From positions 196,405,392-196,469,391 of the forward strand of contig CM035407.1 in NCBI GenBank assembly GCA_020310875.1: DNA of 64,000 nucleotides, given 5' to 3'. Numbering within the stretch: the stretch's first letter is position 1; every line of letters starts with the position of its first letter. This document shows, piece by piece, positions 55,921-64,000 of this stretch. The DNA comes from Ceratopteris richardii (taxonomy: Eukaryota; Streptophyta; Polypodiopsida; Polypodiales; Pteridaceae). The position numbers and the translations under genes were made by a program. Under the pieces are notes generated by a model that saw nothing but the letters and a program-made list of their open reading frames with translations, searched no databases and was not told the DNA's origin.

Positions 55921-56763
55921 TGCTTTCTCTATCCAAATAGGAGGAATTTATTCATTGATGGCCTCCATATTATGCATTTGAGCTATAGTTGGTTTCATGT
56001 GAAGAGGTCTCAATTGAAACTTCATTCTTGTATGTCTAGGTTTACCACAATTCTAGCAAGTGATACATGGTCGCCTCTGTTGGGCATCCACCACTAGAGT
56101 TTGCAAGGTAGGTGGTTTGGTAGGTTGGAGAGATGAAGCCATAGGTGCAGTTGATTAGTTGGAGTGTGGAAGATGTGGAAAACTAGAGTAAGATGGGGCA
56201 TTAAAATTACACTTCAAAGGAAAAATAGGTTCAACAAAAAGTATTGACACAGATGTTGTAGATGGATCGACTTGGTTATGGATTGAAATTCCTTCTCTGC
56301 ATCATAAGCAAAAGAGATAGCTTCGTTGAGGATTATAGGCCATAGTGTATAAAGCTTGGCTTGGATTCCCATCTCCAAACTATGTTCATATTTCCTTTGT
56401 AAGGATCAGGTAGAGATGACTCACAAAGATCCTCCATGGTATTCATAGAGTCCATGGATATGTAGACAAAGCAACCACCATGTTGGACATGTGAAAACAA
56501 TTTTGAGATTTCTTTAATTCAAATGGAAAAAGTAATGGTGGTTCTTGGGAATAAAAAAGTAAGAGAGAGATGCAAGTTGTGTTAAATATAAGAAAACACA
56601 AAGAAATAGTGTACTGGTAAAACACTAGACTTGTGAAAGTGAGGTTGTGAGGTCCATGCCCTTTCACACCTTTCATGCCAATAGTCAAGGGAGCCATGGG
56701 TGCCAGGGAAGCCAAAGATGCCAAAGTTATGCCAAAGTTTTATGCCTTAGTCGACACCTTGGG

Positions 56764-56996
56764 GTAAACGTAAGGTGTAAACATAAGTAAGGTGTAAATG
56801 TAAGGTGTAAATGTAAGGAGTAAGCCAAAGGAGTAAACATAGGTGTAAACGTAAGGTGTAAACATAAGGTGTAAGTGTAAGGTGTAAACGTAAGGTGTAA
56901 ATGTAAGGTGTAAACATAAGGTGTAAAGATAAGGTATAAACCTAAGGACTAAGCCAAAGCAGCAAACATAGGTGTAAACATAAGGTGTAAATGTAG
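56764..56996 (+). repeat. 13-bp minisatellite (AAGGTGTAAACAT type)
   Basis: Repeats of AAGGTGTAAACRT with variants AAGGTGTAAATGT and AAGGAGTAAGCC, about 15 or more units. A long minus-strand frame (FTPYVYT repeats) results from it and is not a gene. Confidence 0.9.
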
Positions 56997-57721
56997 GTTC
57001 AGGAACTAGAATAGGAACAAAAACTAAGATAGGGATCGAGATCAGAATCGAAATTGGAATCCAAAAACAAAAACAAAAACGGATAGCAAAACAAAGATCA
57101 AATGCTAGAACGAACAATCGCAGACCCCTCTGTACCAATGCACATAGAGTCTAATACCATTTTTGCAAGGATCTTAATTGATGTGCACACAGAGGATATG
57201 GGTGCTAAAAACACATAGAAAATAGATATTTGAAGAGACAAGAGAGTAGACAAGATTGGCTACAATCTCCCCCCATGCACTTTGCTTTGACAGGTCCAGA
57301 GAGTGCATGTATTTGTAGGATTTTCCATTATGTCAAAAATACCAGTTACAATGAGGGCGGCTTTGAAAAGCAAGCATAAAATTAAAAGGTTGCTCTCTTT
57401 TACAGAGAGCCTTTGCTTTTATTGACATAAATTGCGGTCTACAATGATCCTTATTCTAACCACTACTTTTAATAATTTTTTCTAAAAAAGAACCCTCTTC
57501 GTGTGTTTATTTACAAACTATATAAAATATAAATCCAATTATTAGTGTCCAAACATATTCGAAATGTCCATGCCATTTCACACCTTTCACGCTCTCACGA
57601 ACCTTGAGTTGCTATATCAAAAGAACAAACATATTAATCAATTAATAAATTAACACTCCAACAATTTCTTGTTCAACACATTCCATAATTTATAACACAA
57701 TGTACGTCTGCAATAGATTCA
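56997..57721. other. Anonymous region with a possible minus-strand primer-binding site
   Basis: Near 57143-57155 the minus strand reads TGGTATTAGACTC, a two-mismatch version of the methionine primer site, which could mark the 5' end of Gypsy-C. This is weak. The rest is AT-rich with no recognised coding sequence. Confidence 0.3.
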
Positions 57722-57953
57722 AATGTTTGTTAGTTTGATAGCGGTGCAACCAAACATATTACCTCATCGCACACTTTCTTTGGTTCCCTTGACACTATCC
57801 CTATAGGGAATACTATCATATGCCCTAACAACTATTATTTTGTAATGGAATTTGGTAAGATCATTATTACTACTGCTAATGGTAGCTCTTTCACATTGTT
57901 AGATGCTTTATATGTGCCATGGATAAAGAAAAATCTATTGTCAATTTCAACAT
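57722..57953 (+). pseudogene. Copia protease fragment (Copia-D family)
   Basis: GATKHITS, GNTIICPNNYY, IIITTANGSSFTLLDALYVPWIKKNLLSIST match the Copia-D protease region at 27090-27320. It stops exactly where the LTR at 57954 begins, so a relative was the target of the Copia-F insertion or recombination joined the two. Confidence 0.85.
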
Positions 57954-58172
57954 TGTTGATATATTTTGGTAGTGATGTGTGTGAACACACTAGGAGCTTT
58001 TTTCCCCTTGAGGAGCTTTTTTCCCCTAGCTTTTATATACACCTATAACCCTAATGGGTCACTGATCTTTGTGCACTCTCTTGGTAGTACATTCAGTATT
58101 GTGTGTTATGCTCCAAGCTTCTTCTTCTTTTTTGTGTTGTTCATCTACTTTCATAGACCTCAAACTCCAATA
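57954..58172 (+). repeat. 5' LTR of Copia-F
   Basis: TGTTGATATATTTTGG to CAAACTCCAATA (terminal CA changed to TA), followed by TTGGTATGAGAGC, a one-mismatch methionine primer site (58174-58186). Confidence 0.9.
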
Positions 58173-58529
58173 ATTGGTATGAGAGCAAGTCATCACTTTA
58201 TCTAGGGCATCGTTCACACCCCTTCGGTCACAGTCTCAAAATCGTACAAAAATTGGTGAGCATACTCAAGGCAATTAGGAGTTGAAAAAGGCTTTGCTTT
58301 ATCATGTAGAAATCACGATCTGAGCTTGTTTTGGCCTCTCAACGTACTATCGTAGTGCATGTGCATGCAATTTCATCTTTTAGTGCCAAAGATATATACA
58401 AGTTTCAGTTTACCAGTATAAGCTCCTCAAAATTTGCTACAAGTTTAGCAAAATTGAGAGGGTAGTTCTGCTCAACTTTTTGAGATACAATCATTTTTTT
58501 GCATCAGGGTATTTTGGTCAGTGACCATG

Positions 58530-58690
58530 ACTAAAAGCAATGATGAATTCCATATGTTGGCTATTGATGATAAGTTGGATGGTACCAATCACCCATTATG
58601 GGCTTATATGATGCATCATGTAGTGGGTTGCAAAAGGAATGTGGAATATTGTGTAGGGTGTTGAAAAATGTCCTATTACGCCAGCAAATA
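58530..58690 (+). pseudogene. Copia-F gag start
   Basis: Reads like Copia-D 26030-26180: AAAGCAATGATGAATTCC..., GATAAGTTGGATGGTACCAA (DKLDGT), and GGAATATTGTGTAGGGTGTTG. Contains stops and ends at the poly(A) of the LINE. Confidence 0.75.
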
Positions 58691-58691
58691 T

Positions 58692-60290
58692 AGTTTTTTT
58701 CATAAAAGGAAGTTCGGCCTTGGCCTACTCTCCTAGACTTCAATTAAAAAATAAAAAGATACAAGTGAATGGGACTAGTGCTCTTCGGACCCCCCGAATC
58801 CCATAAAGCAAGGGCAGAATTTGTAGATCTAGAGAGTGTTACAAAGGAGGTTAATAACCCTCTCGTCCCCCTCATGCAGGGCCCACTTGGGTTTAAGCTT
58901 GTTGTTTTTTATGAGAAACAATTTATGATGCCTAAAGGATGAGGACCTCTTGCGGTTGGAGATTCTTTTGCCAAGGAGGGACAGAGAGACCTCGATCGAC
59001 CACTCTTTAGGAGAGTGTCCAAAATTGTAGGCACACTGCTCCCTCCAAATTTTCCAGAGGGTTTCCCCTCTTATCGCGTTCCAAAACACCAATGAGAAGC
59101 CGATCGCTTCACCCAAGAGAGCTTGCTTCCAGGTGATTTGTCCCTGCAGTCTCAAAATGTTCCCAAAGGTCTGCCAGAGCCAGAGACTTGGGGCAAGAGA
59201 AGAAGATGTGACCCAGATCCTCAATGTTGTGATGGCATCGCTTGCACCATGGTGGAGCCCCACAAATTTTGCTAGCCTTTAGATTGGTCGAGATACCATG
59301 GTGGAGAATTTGCCACATAAGAACCAACTTTTTGATCTCGATGAGGGGGTGTCAGATAGACATGAACTTCAAATCCCAACGCAACCTTGTCCAAGTTAGG
59401 CACCACTTCTTGTTAAGTGTGATATGATAGTCCACGTTCACCTTGATTCTAGGAATTTTGGACAAGCAATTGTTGTTGTGCCACATAAGACCCTCATGGC
59501 ATGGTAGATCCCGGCCAAAGAGGAGTCGGGGTTTTTATTGTTCCCAGGTGATACATCTACTTTGAAGAAGAGTCCATTCTTTGCAGTTCACTCTTATTTC
59601 AAGGTGTATGTCCTCAAAGCTTATCCATTGGCCAATTTCTTATTTCCAGAGGTGTTTTTGATGTTTGAAACCCTTGTTCTAGAGTGGAAGTTCCATGAAG
59701 CCATGCCCTTGATACCCATGATCGGAAACCATATTGAGTCATTTTGTCTGATACTCATCGCCCATTTCCAATCTTCTCTAATTCTCATAAATTGTTTGAA
59801 CTTGTTCCAACTCTTCCACAAGGAGCACACAAGATTCGAGCCTTTATGAGAAATTGGAATCAAGGAGAATAAAAGGCTAAGGAGGCCCAAGTCCTTCCAG
59901 CCAAGGAGGCCCACTAGTGTAATTGCATTCTTGTTTCTGAAAATGAGCTTGGCCCAAGAGGTCTCACAATTGCACCAAGCCCTGATGATTCATTTTGCTG
60001 CTAACTTGTCAACCATGCCTTCAATATCCATAATGCCTAAACCAGCGCTATTCTTTTGGCTGATGCAGGTAGACCATTTAATTTTAAGAACCCCCCCCTT
60101 CTATTATGGTTCCCCATTCAAAGAAACTTTCTGTAGATTCTTTCCAATTTTCTAAGCTCTTGATCCTTCGATCTCTAGCAAGAGAGAAAGTAAATGGTCG
60201 AGGAGATGAGGAAGGTATTAATTACCATGGCATGCCCTGCTAGGTTGATTTGCATGCCCTTCTAATATGCTAACTTGTTGTCTAGTTTGG
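58692..60290 (-). pseudogene. L1-type LINE, 3' end of ORF2 (5'-truncated)
   Basis: Minus-strand frames give GIMDIEGMVDKLAAK near 60040, LWKSWNKFKQFMRI and AMSIRQNDSIWFPIMG near 59780, then the zf-RVT domain WQILHHGISTN..GAPPWCKRCHHNIEDLGHIFFSCP (59290-59180) and WNAIRGETLWKIWREQCAYN (59060-59000). This is the C-terminal region of a plant L1-like reverse transcriptase. A short A run (minus strand, 58698-58692) marks the 3' end. No endonuclease or RT core is present, as usual for truncated LINE copies. Several frameshifts. Confidence 0.85.
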
Positions 60291-60321
60291 AAAGAACCCA
60301 ATTCCATCTATATTCCATTGA

Positions 60322-61101
60322 GAAAATATATTCACACATTATTACAGCTTTGGCCTTGAAGGTTGCAAACCTATTGTCACTCCTATGTTGAGTCTTCATG
60401 ATGTTGAAGATGCATTTGATGTTGTTCTCTATGAGCAAGCTATTGGATGCTTGATTTACTTATGCATAACATGGCCCAAGATTCAGTTTTTTATTTCTAA
60501 GATGAGCAAGTTCATGCATTGCCCAGGTGTCAAGCACTGGTAGCCGGTTAAGAACATCTTTTGCTACTTTAGTGGTACTGGGCTCCTTGGATTGTTTTAT
60601 CCCAAAGGGCGATCATTACTGCTAGATTTACATGCTTTTTTTGACTCAAATTGGGTTGTTTGCTATGACACGTGTGTCCATCAATGGTTTTTGCTTCATT
60701 CTTGGTAGCTCATGCATATATTCGTTAAGCAAGAAGCAGCCTACTATCACCACTTCTAGTTGTGAGCTTTATTATAGGGAAGCTTTCATTCTAATTTTTG
60801 AGTATATGTGTGGCTCAAATGCCTTTTGGCTAATTTGGGTGGTTGTAAGTCTTCTGCCACCACCATCTTCATTAACAGTCAAAACGCATTAGAATTTGTG
60901 AGAAACCTTGTGTTCCATGCTCACAAAAGCCACATTGAGTTGCACTATCATTACATTAGGGAGAGGTTCTCCGTTGGAGAGATAATTTTGGCTTATGTGC
61001 CTAGATAGGATAATATTGTAGATTTTTTCATAGAGGCTCTCCCTAAGGAGAAGTTTGAAGCTTTTCACAAAGCTTTAGGCTTAGTTCCTTTTGTGCACTG
61101 A
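60322..61101 (+). pseudogene. Copia-F late RT and RNase H
   Basis: Aligns with 35922-36718 of Copia-D: YEQAIGCLIYLCITWPKIQF, SSCIYSLSKKQPTITTSSCEL, FHAHKSHIELHYHYIRERFS, EALPKEKFEAFHKALGL. The EAEY RNase H motif has decayed to ELYY and several stops are present. Confidence 0.9.
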
Positions 61102-61178
61102 TCTCTTTCCACATAGTTTGACACTTCGTCATATATGAGTACCAGCTCCTTCTTCACTGCATCATTCCAAGGGAGGTC

Positions 61179-61200
61179 TGTTGATATATTTTCGTAGTGG
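61179..61200 (+). repeat. Truncated 3' LTR of Copia-F (first 22 bp)
   Basis: TGTTGATATATTTTCGTAGTG after the purine-rich AAGGGAGGTC. The LTR is cut at the same base at which the minus-strand LTR fragment at 48315-48528 begins. Confidence 0.85.
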
Positions 61201-61332
61201 TGTTGAGAGGTGCATTAAGGAAATGGCCTCTAACACTTCCTTGATGCTCAACTCATAAACAAAGAATGGAATTGAAGATGAGGGACACTAGGCTCCTATA
61301 AAATCACTCACATGAAAAACACACAGAGCACT

Positions 61333-61550
61333 GCCAAAGCAGGGGTGGTCCGCGCTGCTTTGTCACACAATTACAATGGCACTCTTAGGGTGGGGATGAT
61401 CCACGCCGCCCTCTTAGTACACTTAAACACAATCAACACAAAGGTACTCTTAAGGCAAGGGTGATCCGCATCGCCCTCTTAGTACCAACACCCACACATT
61501 ACACAAGTACTCTTAAGGTAGGGGTTGTCCACACCGCCCTCTTAGTACCA
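61333..61550 (-). repeat. 63-65 bp tandem repeats in the left palindrome arm
   Basis: Mirror image of the repeats at 63218-63440: CTCTTAAGGYAGGGGTKRTCCRCRYCGCCCTCTTAGTAC, about 3.5 copies. Confidence 0.85.
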
Positions 61551-61930
61551 ACACAAAAAACGCAAAACACTCACAAGAAAGAGATTCTCAATGACAAGAG
61601 CCAAGTGATACCACAATCTTCAATGGGTTTGGGAATGATGGAGAAGGGGGAAGGAATATGGAGGGAGTAGGAAATGAGAGAAGAAGAGAGGGTGTATTGG
61701 ATAGAATAAGCAAAGGTTCAGGGTAATGGAAATGGAAGGAATTGGAGAAATGAACTTGATTGAAATAGAAAATATTACAAAGACATAGGGGACTTACAAG
61801 TTAGGAGCTTGTATAGCTCTCTCAATACAATGACATAGGGTAGACTCCTCCTCCTAGGTTTGGAGTGCTCACTACACCTGCATCGGGTACCTGCATACAA
61901 CTCTTCTTGTTTTGAGGGCACCCAAGGAGG

Positions 61931-61943
61931 TCCTTTTATAGGT
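61931..61943 (-). promoter_or_regulatory. TATA box of the left arm (outward, minus strand)
   Basis: The minus strand reads ACCTATAAAAGGA, identical to the right-arm box, so the left arm has a promoter facing toward Copia-F. Confidence 0.7.
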
Positions 61944-62820
61944 CTTTTGGGAAGATATTTGGAGATGATATTATCTGGGAGAATCTTCTAGATGTGACAC
62001 TTGTGTGGTGGAAAATACAACATTGACAAATCCTAGAAGATTTTTGGCCATTCTAAGGTGTTCATCTTATCCCATATGGTCATATCTTTGTTTTTTTCAT
62101 GGAAAATCATAAAAATACTATAAATAGCACCTCCATTTCGTGGGAATGAGCCTCAAATCCGAGTTTGGGCGTTTGGAATATTTTATGCATGGTTTTGGGC
62201 CCAAAAAGTCAATCACATGTGTCCCATTTGCCAAGAATCTTTTTGTAGGACTCAAAAGTCTATGGTGGGGCTTGAGTCTTTGAAAAGTTTTTTGGACTCT
62301 TTCAAAAGGGAGAGTGGGTCAAGCTCAAGTATTTGAATTTATGAAACTACTTGTCCCACTCCATATTTAACTTGAGATTTGATTCTACCATTCACTGCAG
62401 GTAAGGGTAGCTACTTTACTAAGATGGGACCCACGTTATTCTTAGATTTTTATTTCCTTCAAATACATATATTTATGGTTTCCATGAAGGTTTGAAAATT
62501 GCAAATACTATAGGGGTACAGAAAGATTCTTGACAAATGGGACACATGTGATTGACTTTTTGGGCCCAAAACCATGCATAAAATATTCCAAACACCCAAA
62601 CTCGGATTTTAGGCTCATTCCCACGAAATCGAGGTCCTATTTATAGTATTTTTATGATTTTCCATGAAAAAAACAAAAATATGACCATATGGGATAAGAT
62701 GAACACCTTAGAATGGCCAAAAATCTTCTAGGATTTGTCAATGTTGTATTTTCCACCACACAAGTGTCACATCTAGAAGATTCTCCCAGATAATATCATC
62801 TCAAAATATCTTCCCAAAAG

Positions 62821-62832
62821 ACCTATAAAAGG
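62821..62832 (+). promoter_or_regulatory. TATA box of the Gypsy-D LTR
   Basis: ACCTATAAAAGG, about 740 bp before the LTR end, followed by a long R/U5-like region. Confidence 0.75.
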
Positions 62833-63217
62833 ACCCCCTTGGGTGCCCTCAAAACAAGAAGAGTTGTATGCAGGTACCCTATGTAGGTGTAGTGAGCACT
62901 CCAAACCTAGGAGGAGGAGTCTACCCTATGTCATTGTATTGAGAGAGCTATACAAGCTCCTAATTGTAAGTCCCCTATGTCTTTGTAATATTTTCTATTT
63001 CAATCAAGTTCATTTCTCCAATTCCTTCCATTTCCATTACCCTGAACCTTTGCTTATTCTATCGAATACACCCTCTCTTCTTCTCTCATTTCCTACTCCC
63101 TCCATATTCCTTCCCCCTTCTCCATCATTCCCAAACCCATTGAAGATTGTGGTATCACTTGGCTCCTCTTGTCATTGAGAATCTCTTTCTTGTGAGTATT
63201 TTGCATTTTTTGTGTTG

Positions 63218-63440
63218 GTACTAAGAGGGCGGTGTGGACAACCCCTGCCTTAAGAGTACTTGTGTAATGTTTGTGTGTTGGTACTAAGAGGGCGATGTGG
63301 ATCACCCTTGCCTTAAGAGTACCTTTGTGTTGATTATGTTTAAGTGTACTAAAAGGGTGGCATGGATCATCCCCACCCTAAGAGTGCCATTGTAATTGTG
63401 TGACAAAGTGACGCGGACCACCCCTGCTTTGGCAGTGTTG
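63218..63440 (+). repeat. 63-65 bp tandem repeats near the Gypsy-D LTR end
   Basis: GTACTAAGAGGGCGRTGTGG starts at 63218 and 63281, with a weaker copy at 63346 and a partial fourth near 63405. They lie in the transcribed leader part of the LTR. Confidence 0.88.
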
Positions 63441-63566
63441 TGTGTGTTTTTCATGTGAGTGATTTTATAGGAGCCTGGTGTCCCTCATCTTCAATTCCAT
63501 TCTTTGTTTATGAGAAGAGCATCGAGGAAGTGTTAGAGGCCATTTCCTTAATGCCCCTCTCATAAC

Positions 63567-63585
63567 TTGGTGCCCCCACTGAGGA
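63567..63585 (+). promoter_or_regulatory. Primer-binding region of Gypsy-D
   Basis: TTGGTGCCCCCACTGAGGA shortly after the LTR end, similar to the Gypsy-A site TTTGGCACCCCCGGTGGGA. The tRNA is not assigned. Confidence 0.7.
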
Positions 63586-63857
63586 ACTCATTCATGAATT
63601 TCCAAAACCCCAACAACCAAAATCGTCCCATTCGTCCCAACCAACCTTATCAACCAAGACCCCTTCTTTCTATCCATATCACATATAGTAGAAAGATATT
63701 CTTCTAACAACGCATCGTCTATCACTTTGGACAGAGCGTTTGGCAGAAATCCTTGAGTCTCAAGAACCCTTTATCTTTCTAGTTTTAGAATATACCCTTA
63801 GTTTTGACGTCTGGATCTTCATTCTTTTGTAAGAAATTTCCAATTTCAAGTTCAACC

Positions 63858-64000
63858 ATGGCAACAATCTTCCCACACTTTTACGGAAGGCCCAACGAAG
63901 ATGCTGCAGAGTTTTTGGACAACTTGGAGATGGCACACCTTATCTCACGAAGGGACCAAGAAGCTATCAAGTTGAAGGCTTTTCCGTTAGTCCTAAAGGA
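63858..64000 (+). CDS. Gypsy-D gag, N-terminal part (runs off the window)
   Basis: Starts at ATG 63858, about 290 bp after the primer-binding region, and is open to the end of the window (47 codons). MATIFPHFYGRPNEDAAEFL and QEAIKLKAFPLVLK resemble the start of a Ty3/gypsy gag, in which a short F.G....D...FL segment and a later KL.AF.L.L helix are usual. No stop in the visible part. Which gypsy lineage it belongs to cannot be settled from 47 residues; the primer site suggests a Tat-like element, perhaps the same family as Gypsy-B. Confidence 0.75.
   Translation, partial: MATIFPHFYGRPNEDAAEFLDNLEMAHLISRRDQEAIKLKAFPLVLK

Larger units (their letters stand above)
54490..56430 (-). mobile_element. 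Gypsy-C: decayed minus-strand gypsy element (gag to RT)
   Basis: Minus-strand order from high to low coordinates: end of gag (AKLYTLWPIILNEAISFAYDAE near 56330), a broken zinc knuckle (NCGKPRHTRMK near 56050), protease (55920-55552), then RT (55270-54500). The RT is of the chromovirus style ([28 protein letters not shown]). Many stops; LTRs not identified. Confidence 0.8.
57954..61200 (+). mobile_element. Copia-F: broken copia element of the Copia-D family
   Basis: 5' LTR (57954-58172), a mutated primer site, the first part of gag (about 58530-58690), then a LINE tail in minus orientation, then RT connection and RNase H (60322-61101), polypurine tract and only the first 22 bp of the 3' LTR (61179-61200). 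Sequence between gag and late RT is missing. The 3' LTR is cut by the palindrome. Confidence 0.85.
61201..63562. repeat. 2.36-kb palindrome: two inverted LTR arms around a 269-bp core
   Basis: Left arm 61201-62247 and right arm 62517 to about 63562 are reverse complements of nearly equal length (about 1,047 bp) with only scattered mismatches. The outer ends are TGTTGAGAGGTGCATTAAGG and the inverse of ..CCTTAATGCCCCTCTCA; the inner ends are CCAAGAATCTTTTTGTA and TACAGAAAGATTCTTG. The core (62248-62516) is shared with the foldback element at 48529-48878. The right arm serves as the 5' LTR of Gypsy-D. The left arm is the same LTR facing the other way, joined to the cut Copia-F LTR. Confidence 0.93.
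62517..63562 (+). repeat. Right palindrome arm: 5' LTR of Gypsy-D
   Basis: Directly precedes a TTGGTGCCCCCAC primer-binding region and gag, so it functions as a 5' LTR. Its true start may lie further left, in the core, because the core also begins next to a polypurine-like tract at 48881-48895 in Gypsy-B. LTR end near CTCTCA (63562). Confidence 0.75.

Noticed and set aside
56740-57138. Minus-strand frame with FTPYVYT repeats
   Set aside because: It follows the 13-bp minisatellite; no conserved domain.
58000-58060. Duplicated GAGCTTTTTTCCCC block as a regulatory site
   Set aside because: It is a small slippage duplication in the Copia-F LTR; other family LTRs have one copy.

Overview
The window is 64 kb of plant nuclear heterochromatin-type DNA made almost entirely of LTR retrotransposons in all stages of decay. 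I found no host gene I could support. The evidence for a land plant is: primer-binding sites matching the plant initiator-methionine tRNA (TGGTATCAGAGC), Ty1/copia elements with plant-type gag-PR-INT-RT-RH order, Ty3/gypsy elements including one with the second RNase H typical of the plant Tat lineage, a CACTA terminus, and an L1-type LINE tail. The density of old nested elements and absence of genes suits a large repeat-rich genome (gymnosperm, fern or a large angiosperm genome); I cannot name the species. Element names (Copia-A to -F, Gypsy-A to -D, LARD-1) are labels for this window only.

Layout. 1-3635: 3' part of Copia-A (integrase to RNase H, polypurine tract, LTR with 184-bp tandem repeats). 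3640-6822: two diverged copies of a Copia-B 3' end. 6825-8230: a 48-bp C-rich minisatellite. 8231-16102: mostly anonymous DNA with two or more minus-strand LTR/primer-binding-site junctions, tRNA-like SINE heads, a long TA microsatellite and diverged repeat units.

16103-47707 is one minus-strand copia element (Copia-C, about 5.15 kb when its inserts are subtracted) bounded by the target-site duplication CTATC. It carries three independent insertions, each with its own perfect 5-bp duplication: LARD-1 (non-autonomous, 16881-22745, ATGAA), Copia-D (25451-37020, GGGCT) and Gypsy-A (38662-47658, GACTC). Copia-D itself holds Copia-E (29057-35490, GAATG), the youngest-looking element, with a gag-pol frame interrupted by only one stop codon. 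The stack is therefore three levels deep and its order of insertion can be read directly.

47708-54490: remains of a further minus-strand element into which Copia-C jumped, a split copia LTR, a 350-bp foldback element, a minus-strand Tat-lineage gypsy element (Gypsy-B) with dual RNase H, and a CACTA transposon end. 54490-57720: decayed minus-strand Gypsy-C and a 13-bp minisatellite. 57722-61200: Copia-F, broken by an L1-type LINE tail. 61201-63562: a 2.36-kb near-perfect palindrome with about 1,047-bp arms around a 269-bp core that is also the core of the foldback element at 48529-48878; its right arm acts as the 5' LTR of Gypsy-D, whose primer-binding site and gag start run off the window end.

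The genes do not form a host pathway: each set encodes a capsid protein, protease, integrase, reverse transcriptase and RNase H for copying its own element. Almost all are disabled by stops, frameshifts or insertions.
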